This document shows positions 52,250 through 62,896 of a stretch of DNA of 64,000 nucleotides, in pieces. The stretch comes from Hoplostethus atlanticus. Taxonomy: Eukaryota > Chordata > Actinopteri > Trachichthyiformes > Trachichthyidae. A program made the translations under genes and the position numbers. Each line of letters begins with the position of its first letter. Position 1 is the first letter of the stretch. Under the pieces are notes generated by a model. It worked only from the letters and a program-made list of their open reading frames with translations. It was not told the origin of the DNA and searched no databases. The stretch covers positions 5,420,001 to 5,484,000 of the forward strand of contig JAXDDX010000013.1 of the NCBI GenBank assembly GCA_034670405.1, given 5' to 3'.

Positions 52250-52555
52250 CTAGTGGCGGTCGACGGCAGCGCTCTGTAGCAGGTCTGTCTGGGTCTGGGC
52301 CGGCGGTCTGAAGGCCGCCTGGAAGCCTGGCGGGGGCGAGTGGAACCGGCTGGCGCTGGCCGGGTAGGGCGCCCAGCCGGCTCTGTGCAGGGGGGGCTGG
52401 CTCCCAAAGGGGCCGCTGTGTGGGGGGGGGCTGGGGCGGGGCTGCAGCGCTGGACGGGGCATCCATCTCCGTGAGGGCCTGCAGGGACTTCAGCCAATGT
52501 GGGGGATTGTCGTCGTGAAGGGAGTCCAGGCTGGTGCCGCCGGAGGCCGGGATAC
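52250..52555 (-). CDS. cnot4: cnot4 last coding exon (long isoform C-terminus), with a one-base frameshift
   Basis: Coding strand begins after acceptor ...TCTCTCTGCAG at 52556 and reads (G)IPASGGTSLDSLHDDNPPHW then LKSLQALTEMDAPSS, the hallmark end of the CNOT4 long isoform. The expected ending, HSGPFGSQPPLHRAGW ... FHSPPPGFQAAFRPP ... DLLQSAAVDRH, is present but in the +1 frame and stops at TAG 52250-52252. The switch maps to a run of nine C on the coding strand (plus G at 52422-52430): with eight C the frame would be continuous. Exon length 306 nt is 3n+1 after accounting for phase 1, consistent with one extra base. As read, the frame runs on to a stop at 52152 with unrelated residues. CNOT4 is a RING E3 ubiquitin ligase linked to the CCR4-NOT deadenylase and ribosome quality control. 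This exon is its low-complexity, Pro-rich C-terminal tail; RING, RRM and C3H domains lie in exons outside the window. Confidence 0.93.
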
Positions 52556-52989
52556 CTGCAGAGAGACAATATGCAACTTGTTTCACATTAAAATAATATA
52601 TAATATATATATAAAATATGGGATATGATGCATTAACAGTCGGTTTAAATCACTCGGTTGCCTGAAATTGGCTTTTCAATGATGGCGGAGACGCTTTGGG
52701 GCGTATATCATCCTCTGTGGGCTTGTCGTATGGATCTAGCGGTTAACTGGGTTGTGGCTATCAAGACTAGGGGCCACAGAACCGCAAAGTCAGCAAAAAC
52801 AACAATGGAAGAAAGCATCAGGAAAAGAAAACCGTGAAGCTAAATGCTCAGAAACAGTGAACATCAGCTTTTTTATTGCAGGATTATTGCGTTCACCGTC
52901 TGCTCCTTCAGCGCTAACAATACGCTTTCTGAAAAGTTTAAATATTGTAGCTTTAACCTTTAAATGTATCCAGGTGAAGTTGAGACTTC

Positions 52990-53105
52990 CAGTAACGTTT
53001 TGCTTCACATTCATACAGCTCCACACATTCACACTGGGAGCTGCCCAGTACAACCACAGTCTTCTACTGGTGGAATTCAGAAGGTCACAAGCCTGCTTCT
53101 GTAAC
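52990..53105 (+). repeat. retroposon-like fragment shared with 25585-25740
   Basis: GCTTCACATTCATACAGCTC C ... CACTGGGAGCTGCCCAGTAC AACCACAGTCTTCTACTGGT; same block as in tmem178b intron 2. Confidence 0.6.
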
Positions 53106-53269
53106 CTACCGCTATCTCTGTTACATGTCAAGTCAAGTCATCCCCTGCTAATGATGCAGGCCCCTTCTGGGCCAATCAGTAACAAATATGGCACTTTGTA
53201 TTGACCTGTAATTGCAGCACCCCCTTGAGCCAATCAGTGTAATTTTGAAAACACAGCGGTGAGGCTGTG

Positions 53270-53365
53270 CATCATTACCCCAATTTTCATCAAAATCTAA
53301 TCAGCATTGTCTGAGATATTGAGTGTGATAGCTGGACAGATGAACAGACGAATGGACAGAGACTT
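53270..53365 (+). repeat. dispersed repeat related to 40630-40845
   Basis: CCCCAATTTTCATCAAAATC TAATCAGCATTGTCTGAGAT ATTGAG ... GGACAGATGAACAGACG matches the same family in degenerate form. Confidence 0.5.
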
Positions 53366-53926
53366 TCTTGTCTCAGGCGAACATAGAGCACCCCTCCACA
53401 GACCAGCCCTGTCGAGGAAGAAGAGCTGAATCTCTATGCTGTGATCTGACAGACATCGCCAGATTTATCAGCATCACAGATGGAGCAGCAGGCCATCTAC
53501 AGCAATCATCACTGACCAGTCTGTCTGTAAATCGATGCCCCAGGCCGGCCGGGGGCCGAGATAAAAGAGGCTGGTATTGGAGCCAGAGGCTCAGACAGAG
53601 GGGATCGATCGCCTACCATTACACTAAGCAGTTGGAAGGAGCCGGGTTGTTCCCCTGTAGGTCTGTCCTGCAGTACAAAAGCCCGGAGCCACGATTTAGT
53701 GATGAAACTCAATAACTTAACAGAGGAAATCCCTGAGCAGCAGCTCTTCACAAATCCAACCCAAGACCAGTAGACACATCTTATTCCTGAACATCATCTG
53801 GGAGAAAAATTGTCGGTTTAGAAAACTCCTCACTGCTTTTACTATTGGTCAAGGAGATGGCACCTTGGTCAACAGCGGTGATTGGTCAGTGGCCTGTATT
53901 CAATCATCACCATTACTGTAAGTGCT

Positions 53927-54214
53927 CAGGGTCTGAAATGAACACCCACCAAGTACCAAATGCTGCTTTTGTCTTTGGCAGATAAATCAATAAGGGTCAT
54001 CCACCACAATGGCCAGTCGTTTTTGAGATGGTAACATTTGGATGCATCCGTTACATGCAGTCATGTTCTCAAATTTTGTCCCTGCAAAGCAAAACTATCA
54101 AACAGGCACCCGATTGGCTGCCTGTTACGCTGCTCTACACAAATATTATTTGGGTTGGTTAAAATTATTCTTCGCAGATCCGTTTTCTTCAGCTAAAATG
54201 TTAATTGTGGACAC
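53927..54214 (-). mobile_element. hAT-like non-autonomous element, copy in cnot4 last intron
   Basis: Left end CAGGGTCTGAAATGAAC and right end GTTAATTGTGGACAC are inverted repeats. The flanks TAAGTGCT (53919-53926) and TAAGTGAT (54215-54222) are an 8-bp direct duplication with one mismatch, the length hAT transposases make. 288 bp, no coding capacity. Its reverse complement matches 55455-55738 (GTGTAGAGC...CAGCCAATC...CCTGTTTGATA and ATTGATTTATCTGCCAAAGA C). Confidence 0.85.
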
Positions 54215-55087
54215 TAAGTGATATATTAGTATCGTATCACATCCACGCCTAGCACAATCTAGCCTGTTCTTAGCCCAAATCCCCTACTGATGTCAGCCTG
54301 TGGCTTCAGAATAAGACCATTAGAAAAGTTTCAGGGGTGGGTACGCCTGGCTTCTCTGGCAAAAAGGGTTAGACTGAAAGCCATCATCATTACATAAGCA
54401 CACAAACTACAGAGTGGGAAGAGATTTGCCGTTCTAAGCCTAATTGGCCCGGAGGCAGATGTTATGAGCATCATTTCTTCCCAGTGGGAAGCGTGGCGCC
54501 TCAGGGATGCCCAGAGATAGGAGGAGAGAGCCTTCTCCGGCCTCTCTGACTAGATAGCTTGACGCCCCTGGCAAACGGAGATATTGTTATCAGACACGGA
54601 CCAACACCGCCAAAAAGTGGTGGTGCTTCTTCCAGTACACCTTCAACTTCCTACAGCGATGTAGCATATATGAAAATTAAAACACGGGCCAGTCAACTTT
54701 GGTAAATGTATTCCCCCTACATTCACTCGGCCAAAGTACCATGAATTTCATCCTCACCTGCTCGAACATATTTAGTCTCCAGTTACATTCACTGTTCTGG
54801 AGGGCATCTGCCGGTTCATTGTATTATGCTAGGCTTTCCAAGCATGAGGACCTGCTGGCTATCAGATGTCAACATCTGTCTCCTTTTACCCATAAAGCCT
54901 TGCGTTCTGGGGTGGTTTTGTGTAGTTCTGGCTTGCGTTCTCGCTCCTAATAAGGCGCACCGGAGTTCTCTGGGAAGACGACCACATTTTCAGGCATCTT
55001 GGTACGATCCAAACATGTTTGGTTGGAATGCACCCTTAAGTTTCTGCCGGGGTCGTAGTGCCCTTGAGCAGGCATTGAGCATCCTAC

Positions 55088-55312
55088 CTGTGATGATGGC
55101 TGGGTCCATCCAACTGGCTGTACCATCCCAGTTGAAGCTGTGAGAGACGCCCCCGGAGCCCACCGGCGCCCCCGTGTGGTTGACGCTGGACGAGGACAAG
55201 GAAGCTGTCGAGTTGGGCAGCCCTCTAAAGTTGATGTTGATGTTGGGTAAGAGCGCTCTGAGACCATCTTGCCACTCTTTGACATTTAAACTCTCTACAC
55301 AACCACTGTTGT
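55088..55312 (-). CDS. cnot4: cnot4 penultimate coding exon (C-terminal region)
   Basis: Internal exon of 225 nt, phase 1 at both ends. The coding strand starts after acceptor CTCCCTGTTTCCATGCAG and reads NSGCVESLNVKEWQDGLRAL, then LPNININFRGLPNS, a Ser-rich linker, SSVNHTGAPVGSGG, SHSFNWDGTASWMDPAIIT. The EWQ(D/E)GLRALLPN(I/V)NINF block and the WMDPAIITG end are strongly diagnostic for CNOT4. The donor ACAG|GTAGGA gives a Gly codon split with the last exon (ATC ACA G|GT ATC). No other cnot4 exon was recognised up to the right edge, so the intron to its left in transcription order is at least 8.7 kb. The encoded region is predicted disordered, outside the catalytic domains. Confidence 0.94.
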
Positions 55313-55454
55313 CTGCATGGAAACAGGGAGAGACGCAGCTCTTAGAGAATAAACACCGCCGCCAACACAACATCCCTCACACACCATGAGGTGTCCACAG
55401 AGACCAAAAACAGTTTCAATGCTATTTTGTTTACAGATTCAGAATCTTTGTCTT

Positions 55455-55738
55455 CAGGTTTCGACTTAAGCTAGTTAACATCCAAGCAGCACAGCAGATG
55501 TTAAGATGCTACAACTTTGTGTAGAGCGGCATTACAGACAGCCAATCAGGAGCCTGTTTGATACAGAGGTATTATTTTGGCTCATGGCCAGAGAGCGTGT
55601 ACAGTGGTCAAAGCTTAAGAACAAGCAAAGGCAAAAGACTGTATACAACTGAGGCATTCAAAAGTTACCAGCCAGTGTAATCCCTATTGATTTATCTACC
55701 AAAGACACATTTTACCAGCATTTGGCAATTTCAGATTA
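55455..55738 (+). mobile_element. hAT-like non-autonomous element, degraded copy in cnot4 intron
   Basis: Shares TTTGTGTAGAGCGGCATTAC AGACAGCCAATCAGGAGCCT GTTTGATA and CCCTATTGATTTATCTACCA AAGACA ... CAGCATTTGGCAATTTCAG with the reverse complement of 53927-54214. Its termini are eroded, so borders are approximate. Confidence 0.75.
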
Positions 55739-56035
55739 TATTCAATATTATGCAGTGAAATGCCAATTCACATCCATGTTCGGTCATTATATTAGCATGC
55801 TCCTGTCCCTCATTCTCCAGCAGGCTACTGGCCCTTTAAATAATACAGCGATTCATCTTCAGAGCAGGGCTGAGGTTTACTTAGTAGAAAGCGAGCTGAA
55901 GAAAGAGGGGAAAGGAGGCTGGGTGGGTAGGGGAGGATTGGCTGCGATGGCCAAGCTCATCTCATATCTGCTTCAGGACAGAGCATCTCCCCATGGACCT
56001 AGTAGCTGCCTTCTCTGCCCAAATACAGACATATG

Positions 56036-56570
56036 TACAGCTCTGGCCAAGAGTATCTGCACCCTTGCATTTATGCAGATAATGTACAATATCTTCTGGA
56101 ATAATTGGAAATTCAAACAACTTTCGGTCTTACCACATTCGACTATCGATTTACAACGGCACATGAGCAAATAAGATCAAATAATAAAAATCTTTTATGT
56201 TTTCAAAATTGAAAAGTGCCCATGGCCGGATTGCTGACACCCTTTAAAACAATTCAAAAAAGGTGAAGAAAAAAAGAGCTGTCTGAGGATGTCAGAAAAA
56301 CTATCATCATCAAACATAAGTGTTCACAAGGCTATGAGGCCATCTCTAGAGACCTAGATATTCCTGTTTCCACAGTTCGCAACGTTAAGAGGTTTGCTGC
56401 TCATGGAATTGTTCCGGATTTCCCAGGACGTGGCGGTACGAGGAAAAGATCAGAGATCAAAGATCTCAAAGCTGACCTGGAGAGGTCTGGGGTAATGTTT
56501 TCAGCCCGTACTATATACCAGACACTGAACCAAGAAGCTCTACCAATAATCTTGGCCACCAAAACGTACA
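56036..56570 (+). mobile_element. Tc1-like transposon relic B (internally deleted)
   Basis: Left end TACAGCTCTGGCCAAGAGTA TCTGCACCCTTGCA and right end CCAATAATCTTGGCCACCAA AACGTA are inverted. Inside, 56279-56530 keeps the N-terminal DNA-binding part of a Tc1-like transposase (LSEDVRKTIIIKHK, AISRDLDIPVSTVRNVKRF, PDFPGRGGTRK, LKADLERSGVMFSARTI), directly joined to the right terminus. The catalytic domain is absent. Closely similar in layout to 62897-63769. Confidence 0.88.
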
Positions 56571-56999
56571 TCAGGCTTTAGCCTCTGCCAGACAGGCGTT
56601 CTCCTGAGACGCCTCAGAATGGAGTGCAGCAGGCAGCATCATGTATCTAGGAACAGGGGAGCCCGGCCCCGCATAAACATGTGCCACCAACCACTTAATA
56701 ATCCTGCCATAGCGGCTACACAGAGACCTGGGGGATTTGTCTTCTTTTAACAGACTTCCACACACAAACACTGTTTCTGATGCCTTTCTGTGTCTGTAGA
56801 AAGCATGACTGGAATGTTCTAGTCATCTGTCACAGCCTGAACTGTCCTGACCATCGACACTGAGGTGACCAATATTGTGCAACAACGGGAAACACACTGC
56901 TGCATCATATGAACAAACAAGGGTTCTGCTGATATGGGTTGCCGATATCTGATAAAGCTGCTGATTTTCAATGTTTCCCCCAAAACTTTATTCTTGCCA

Positions 57000-57082
57000 G
57001 GGTGGAAAAGCCTCTGAAACAGCATTCAGACCATCACAGGACACTAAAACAGTAATAAATACTAATAAATTATTTTTTAGGG
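57000..57082 (+). repeat. dispersed repeat shared with 20451-20535
   Basis: GTGGAAAAGCCTCTGAAACA GCATTCAGACCATCACAGGA CACTAAAAC. Confidence 0.7.
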
Positions 57083-57279
57083 TTAGCAGCTCTTAAAAGG
57101 CAGAGTTACCCATTTCATCTATTCAAGTCTGGATACCTCTCCATTACCTCCTTTAAATGTAAAATGAATGTCCAAAATTTGCCCAATGCCCAGTTACATG
57201 AAAAATTAAAATGTCATGTCAGGTTTTATCGGGCTGTTTATGTAGCTGTGTCAGGGGAGGGGCTGAGTAATAATGTTTT

Positions 57280-58143
57280 TTCTCAAAAACATAGGGGTCA
57301 AAATTATTGGCACCCCATGGCGTCTGTGATGAAATTCTACTGTCTCCAGAAATTATATTGCTGCCTTTGACCATTTCCTGTTTCAGTGGGGTATAAATTT
57401 GTCATCCATCACCATGGGGAAAACCAAAGAGCTTACAACTCAAAGAGACAGATGGTTGTTGACCTACACAAATCAGATAACAGATATAAAAAAAAAAACT
57501 ACATAAACAGTAGCCAGGAAGTGGCATTGTGTATACTGCCCCCACGCACAGCGAGGAAGATGGTGAGGGAGGTACAGAAGAACCCAAGGATCACAGTCAA
57601 CTGCAGAAACTGCAGTAGCAGAATCTTGGGATTATCGTGTTTCAAAATGTTAGCCTCCATGTCAACAAGCTCCTTGGACTGGTTGCACAAAAGAAGCCCT
57701 TACTGAGAGCAACCCGTAATTTGAAGTGCCTGAACTTCGCCAAGCATCGTTGGAACTACAATTGGAATCGTGTGTTGTGGTCAGATGAGCCCAAAATTGG
57801 ACTGTCGGCATGTTCGGCGACAAAAGAGTGCTGCATACAAGGAAAAGTAAAATTGATGCTCTGGGGCTGTTTTGCCTGGCTGCCTCTGCCAGGAGGTTGA
57901 GACTTGGTCGTAGATGGACCTTTCAACAAGACAATGACCCCAAACATGCATCAACATCAACACAGGAATAGTTTTGCAATGGCTCTCTCAGTCTCCGGAC
58001 TTGAACCCTATTGAAAACCGGCGGTCTGAACTGAAGAGGACAGTCCACAGGCGCAAACCTAAGAATATCAAGGACCTTGAAATGTTCTGCATCAAGGAGT
58101 GGTCCAAGATCCCTCCAAAAGGGTTCGTCACCCCATGTTTATG
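57280..58143 (+). mobile_element. Tc1-like transposon relic C
   Basis: Contains GGGGTCAAAATTATTGGCAC CCC near 57294 and a nearly full-length but broken transposase to about 58140. Different subfamily from relics A and D by its N-terminal sequence MGKTKELTTQRDRWLL. No clear outer terminal repeats were found, so borders are approximate. Confidence 0.8.
57414..58140 (+). pseudogene. Tc1-like transposase pseudogene with recognisable DDE motif pieces
   Basis: Successive frames carry MGKTKELTTQRDRWLL (start, 57414), the central block AKHRWNYNWNRVLWSDEPKI in the 57637-57900 frame with the first catalytic Asp in SDE, then [10 protein letters not shown] in another frame with the second Asp (about 57928), and [12 protein letters not shown] followed by [17 protein letters not shown] with the Glu in IEN. 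Several frameshifts and a stop separate these pieces, so no protein can be made. The DD34E spacing appears preserved. A Tc1-like transposase normally has about 340 residues and carries out cut-and-paste transposition at TA sites. Confidence 0.88.
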
Positions 58144-58269
58144 AACATAATGAATAGGCAGGGCAGGTGGGAGGCAATAACATAACTTCAGAGATCCAAT
58201 CTGGACAAAACCCTGAAAATGTACCCAAGGCAGGAAGACTGGTGAAGCTGCAGAAGTGGGCTAATTATT

Positions 58270-58560
58270 CAGCTGCCATGTTTTCTCTTGCTGCACGACG
58301 GCATTATGGATGTGCTGTGGTTGGGAGCACAGCTCATTTAGAGCTCTGCGTAATGAGACTGCAGACACTGGGCCTCACGAGGAAGAGCCCTTCCTGTTAC
58401 CATGGCTGTATGAATAATAAATGTTAATTGACAGGATGACTGTTGGCCGGGCTTTTCCATTAACCCACACAACTCGCTTCCCAAAAGACGCAAAAACTGC
58501 CGCAATGCTGTAAGCTCATTACGACAACACATCGTGGGCTACAACTGCTACCACAGCCAT
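58270..58560. promoter_or_regulatory. candidate conserved non-coding element in cnot4 intron
   Basis: Unique block between transposons, with GCGTAATGAGACTGC, GAATAATAAATGTTAATTGA C and CTCATTACG motifs. No coding frame. Suggestive composition only. Confidence 0.15.
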
Positions 58561-60503
58561 CACTTATGGCATTAAGGCCAACAAAGATTACATAAATTAT
58601 GTTAAGGCGTTACACAGATGTCAAATAACTAAAAAAAAAACTAAAAAAAACAGGAACAATTAAGGAGAGTGATGAAGAAGTGTCTCCCTTCAGCATCCCC
58701 CTGTGATCTTCCCTCAGCCCCCGCCAAGCCCCTTCTTTTCATGTTAATCGACGAGTCAAGCAGGGCAGCATGGCTGGCATTAACATCACCTATTTTGCCA
58801 TTTGCATCCGCAGATAAGCAAGTGCTGCCATGTTTAATTCATGAGACAAGAGAGCTGGTTTCCAAATCAATCGTAACAAAGTTATAGAACGCCACTCCTC
58901 CGGTGGGCAGAGGTATTGAATTAGGTGGACCTCTTATGATGGTGCTATTAGGGAAAGGTCGCCTGCCAATGTAGCCTCATGCTCTTTAATTGTTTCCATT
59001 TTACAACCAATACCTTTTGTTTGGACATCGCTAGCTTCGTTAAGATATAAATTGTTAATGAGACGACTGCAGCTCACAGAGACTGCAAACATTGTGAGGG
59101 CAGACCAGCCTCGTGCATCTCAAGACATCCAACCTGCGAGGAAAAACAAAAAAAAGCTACTTGGTTTAACTGGTCTATTCCTGTACAGCCATCTACCTCT
59201 TTCCAGCCTCATCAATAATACACAAACCACAGTCAGCCGGGGTGCCGAGTCAACGCAAAAATATGACAAAATACATCATTTTCCATTCACTGCTCATTTA
59301 TATGGCTCCATCTTTCCAGCAGGACAGGCAGGAGAAGAAAACGTAGCTGCCTGTTTGGCCTCCTCCCGACTAGAGGTCGAGAGGGAGGCTGAATAAAGAT
59401 GGAGAGGCTGCTGGACCATGATGAATTAAATTAGCCGCTGCTGAGGGGGATGGAAAAGTAGGAGCAGAACTGGCATTCCCGCCATACCCCGCCGGTGTTA
59501 GCGGCCCAAACACAACAACCTATTGGGGCGGGGCAGGTGTCTGGGGCAACAGCCAAAAACAAGCTCCTGGACGAATGGGAAGAGAGCGAAGGAGGCACTC
59601 AACACGTGTGCTTTGCAGGTTTTTGTCACTCACAGGGTAGATTTTGAGGTTGTGACAGATTTTTTTTATTTATTATTAGATTATCATGACCAAAATGTTG
59701 ATTTTCCTCAGAAATTGTGATCCCATTTGTGGAGTTTTAAAGGAAAAATCCTTGCTTAATTCACACTTGAATACTTTGGTGTGTATTTTTCACATTCCTG
59801 TAATTAATTGGCCAAATGTAAACAGGTGACTTCACGTTGAGATATTTCAAGTGCAGCTACAAAAGGAGTTTAAACAGGAGAACATTTTTCAGTGATGTAA
59901 AACATCAACTGTAAATGTCAGGCTTCGGTGTCCGTCACACAAAGAGCAAGGGCCTCTTTCTCGACTCTCCATTTTGCACCGACGTTCAACGATCATACAG
60001 GAAGAAATCCATCATAGGGAGAGATCAATTCCTCCAGCGACAGTAGCATCAATAGTCCACAACGCAGGGCAGTGACCAGATATGTAACGTCTTGCATAAG
60101 AGGCGAGACTCTCCATTTTTCAACAGCTAGCACTACTGTTATTGCTCTATCCACCTACCTGTAAAACCCACAGCTGATGCTGCATTCAGGTCATGTGGGA
60201 GTTACTGTAAACGCTAACTTCTGACTGGTAGTGGTAATTCCAAATAGGAAATATGAGAACTTGTACCTGATAGTACAGATAACCGAAGTGTGTCACACAT
60301 GGCTGCCGCAAATACACCAATGTACACAGTCCAAGGTAATAAAGATAATAGTAACTAGTTATAGCCCGTTCTCTGGGGGTTGTCAAAAGGCATTCTGGGA
60401 AATCTAACTGAAGTAGACAAGGCAGGTTGAGGGAAAGTAGGTACAATAACAGCTAAAATACAAAACTTAAACCACAAATTAACTCCTGTAATATGTTAAA
60501 AAA

Positions 60504-61590
60504 CACAGTTGCGAGAAAGTTTGTGAACCCTTTTGAATTACCTGCATAAATGGCTCCTAAAATATGGTCTGATCTTCATCTAATTTATGAAAATAGATAA
60601 ACACAATGTGATTTAACATATAACACAAAAATTGTGTACATTTACATGTCTTTATTGAACATATTGTTCAAATGTTAACAGCTTGGATTGGAAAAAGTGA
60701 TGAGATTTAGTAAGTGGTGGAACCTCCTTTAGCAGCAATAACCTCAACCAAACGTTTCCTGTACTTGCTGATCAGACCTGCTCAACGTTTTTTCGGACAA
60801 TTCCTTCTTACAGAACTGTTTCAGTTCGTTGACATTTTTAGGAATTCGTTGTCCCCTCAATGATTCCAAGCTGTTCAGGCCCTGAGGCAGCAAAGCAGCC
60901 CAAAACCATGATGCTCCCTCCACCATGCTTCACAGTTCAGATGAGGTTTTTTCTCTCCTCCAAACATAGCATTGTGCCCTTTTGCCAAAAAGTTAAATTT
61001 TTGTCTCATCTGTCCACAAAACATTTGTGGAACGTCTAAGTTGAGATGGAATGTTTTTTGTGGAGAGTGGTGGTTTCCGCCTTGGTATCCTCCCATGAAC
61101 AACATTAGTGTTTTTCTTATTGTGGACTGTTAGAAAGAAAGAGATGCCTGTAAATCCTTAGCTGTTACCTTAAATTATGCGTTGTGCTCTTGCTGTGATC
61201 TTTGCTGGACGCCCACTCCTAAGGAGAGGAGCAATGGCACTGAATTTTATCCATTTCTATACAATTTGTCTGACTGTAGGAGCCTTTTCCAGCCTTATGA
61301 GCCTCAACAGCTTATCTCCGGAGGTCTTTTTTTTGGACAGCAGACTCTGTTGGTAACCAAACTGTGGGGTTTTTATATGACAGGACACCTCTACCCCACA
61401 CCTGAATGTCATCTCATTGATTGGATCACCTGACTTCAATTACCCCCTTTCATAGAAGTCATTATCCGAGAGGTCCACATACATTATCCAGCTTAGGCTG
61501 TTGATGATTGAACAATATGTTCAATAAAAACATAGAAGTATATTTTTGGTGTGTTGCAGGTAATTTCGAAGGGTTCAAACTTTCTCGGTT
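60504..61590 (-). mobile_element. Tc1-like transposon relic D, nested in a MITE
   Basis: Left end CACAGTTGCGAGAAAGTTTG TGAACCCTTTTGAATTACCT GCAT; right end reads on the opposite strand GAGAAAGTTTGAACCCTTCG AAATTACCTGC. About 1.09 kb, with transposase on the minus strand. Same subfamily as relic A but retaining more of the interior. The outer TA duplication is eroded. Confidence 0.87.
60744..61440 (-). pseudogene. Tc1-like transposase pseudogene
   Basis: On the minus strand the pieces include a WSDxTKI-like region near 61000, HGGGSIMVLGCFAA-like sequence at about 60890-60925 (seen as MVEGASWFWAALLPQ in a shifted frame), NVNELKQFCKKE and RSDQQVQETFG near 60760-60830. Stops and shifts break every frame, and the segment between catalytic motifs is shortened. 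Dead copy. Confidence 0.8.
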
Positions 61591-62896
61591 AAGAGTATCT
61601 GAAGGTGGAATTTTCCTTTAAAGTCAAATTGAAATGGTATTAAAGAGGCACTAAAGAGATGCCAAATAAGTGATTTTTTTTAACTGCCTCCCATTAACAG
61701 TCAATTCCTTCCTGTCATAAGCACACTGTGTACCGCACTAACTACTGGAAAATACATGGACTCAAAGTTTGAACAAAAAGGAAATACTGTGCTTGAATTC
61801 CAGTCTTGATAAATAAACCACAGCACAGTAAGCACCAAATAAAATCAGTCTATTTGAATAGGTTTCATGAATATTAAACTGTATAATTTCATAATTTCAA
61901 AAAGTTCCCATTTATGTTTGAGGTAGTCTTTGTGTTCTTCTGATTAACAATATGCAGACCACAGCCTCAGGATGAATGGAAACTATAGTGAAGCAGATTA
62001 AATGAAAAACAAAGTGACTCAACGTCCAAAACGACAACTAATCGGATAAATCATTAATATTATCATTATGTGATGTCTAGGGTGAATATAACTCTGAATC
62101 CCTCTCCATCTCCTCCTTCTATAAACCCCTAAAAAGTCCTTGGTCGTAGGAGAAGAAGACCAAGCTAGACATACTGTAGTTTATTCATGCATGTTTGATT
62201 GGACTATTTTATTTATAATGTGCAATGCTTCATCAATTCCATGTGGACAGATAGCAGGAATTTGGCAAAATTGCAAGTTGTCCGAATTATTGTGATCGCA
62301 AAAATCCCTGAAGGACTGGTGTGAAAGGGAATGCCAGGCTGTAGGCAGCATCTTCCGCAGAGAGGCTAGGTAGAGGACAGTGACAGTCCATCAACACCTT
62401 GTTCCTACAAACTATGGACACTTCAAGGTGATTTGCTACTAGAGCAGGTACTGGGCTAAACTGAGAGCAAAACTGCCTGGCCATTATCAGCTTGATATGA
62501 AGATTTAAATCATAGGGATGAGGTAAAAGCCATCTACTCTCTAGGATATGGTACATTGTGGTTTCAGCAAGAATGGCAAATGATGTGCTGCCACCCAGTG
62601 GTCAACTGAATGAGCTATATGCTTACCCACAATGCAATGGAAAGCAATTACATCATGGATTGTTTATTTCTGGAAACCAGCAGAGCTTCCCAGCTCTTCG
62701 CATATTCTGCAGAAACGTCCACTTGGGCATTACTTTGGAGCGCGTAGTGGTCAGCAGACGCATTGAAGCTTCATTGCATTCTGTGTTTTCCAATCCAGAT
62801 GAAGTATGCAGTCTGAAGGGAAAGCTTCAGTAAAAAAAGCAGGGGAACTGAGACAGAGCGCTGGTTTAAAGATTTGTAGGATGTTAAAGTGCTACA

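Larger units (their letters stand above)
52556..55087 (-). other. cnot4: cnot4 last intron
   Basis: Intron of 2532 bp on the minus strand, donor GTAGGATG at 55087-55080 and acceptor CTCTCTGCAG. It contains an AT dinucleotide run (52593-52615), dispersed repeats at 52990-53105 and 53270-53365, and a complete-looking hAT-like non-autonomous element at 53927-54214. Sequence around 54400-54560 looks unique and could be regulatory. Confidence 0.88.
59737..61621 (+). mobile_element. TTAA-flanked MITE family, copy 5, carrying a nested Tc1-like element
   Basis: Starts TTAAAGGAAAAATCC at 59737 and ends GGTGGAATTTTCCTTTAA at 61621, TTAA on both sides. The left body holds the family blocks CTCTCCATTTTGCACCGACG TTCAACGATCA, GGCATTCTGGGAAATCTAAC and GAAGTAGACAAGGCAGGTTG A. 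The body is interrupted at about 60500 by a Tc1-like element and resumes at about 61590 with AGAGTATCTGAAGGTGG. Without the insert it would be about 790 bp, the longest copy in the window. Confidence 0.85.

Noticed and set aside
52152..52586. 144-residue minus-strand frame as a complete small protein
   Set aside because: Its 5' part runs across the cnot4 acceptor into intron and its 3' part follows the frameshift; the real exon is 52250-52555.
57637..57900. A working transposase gene
   Set aside because: The catalytic motifs are spread over different frames with stops; clearly a pseudogene.
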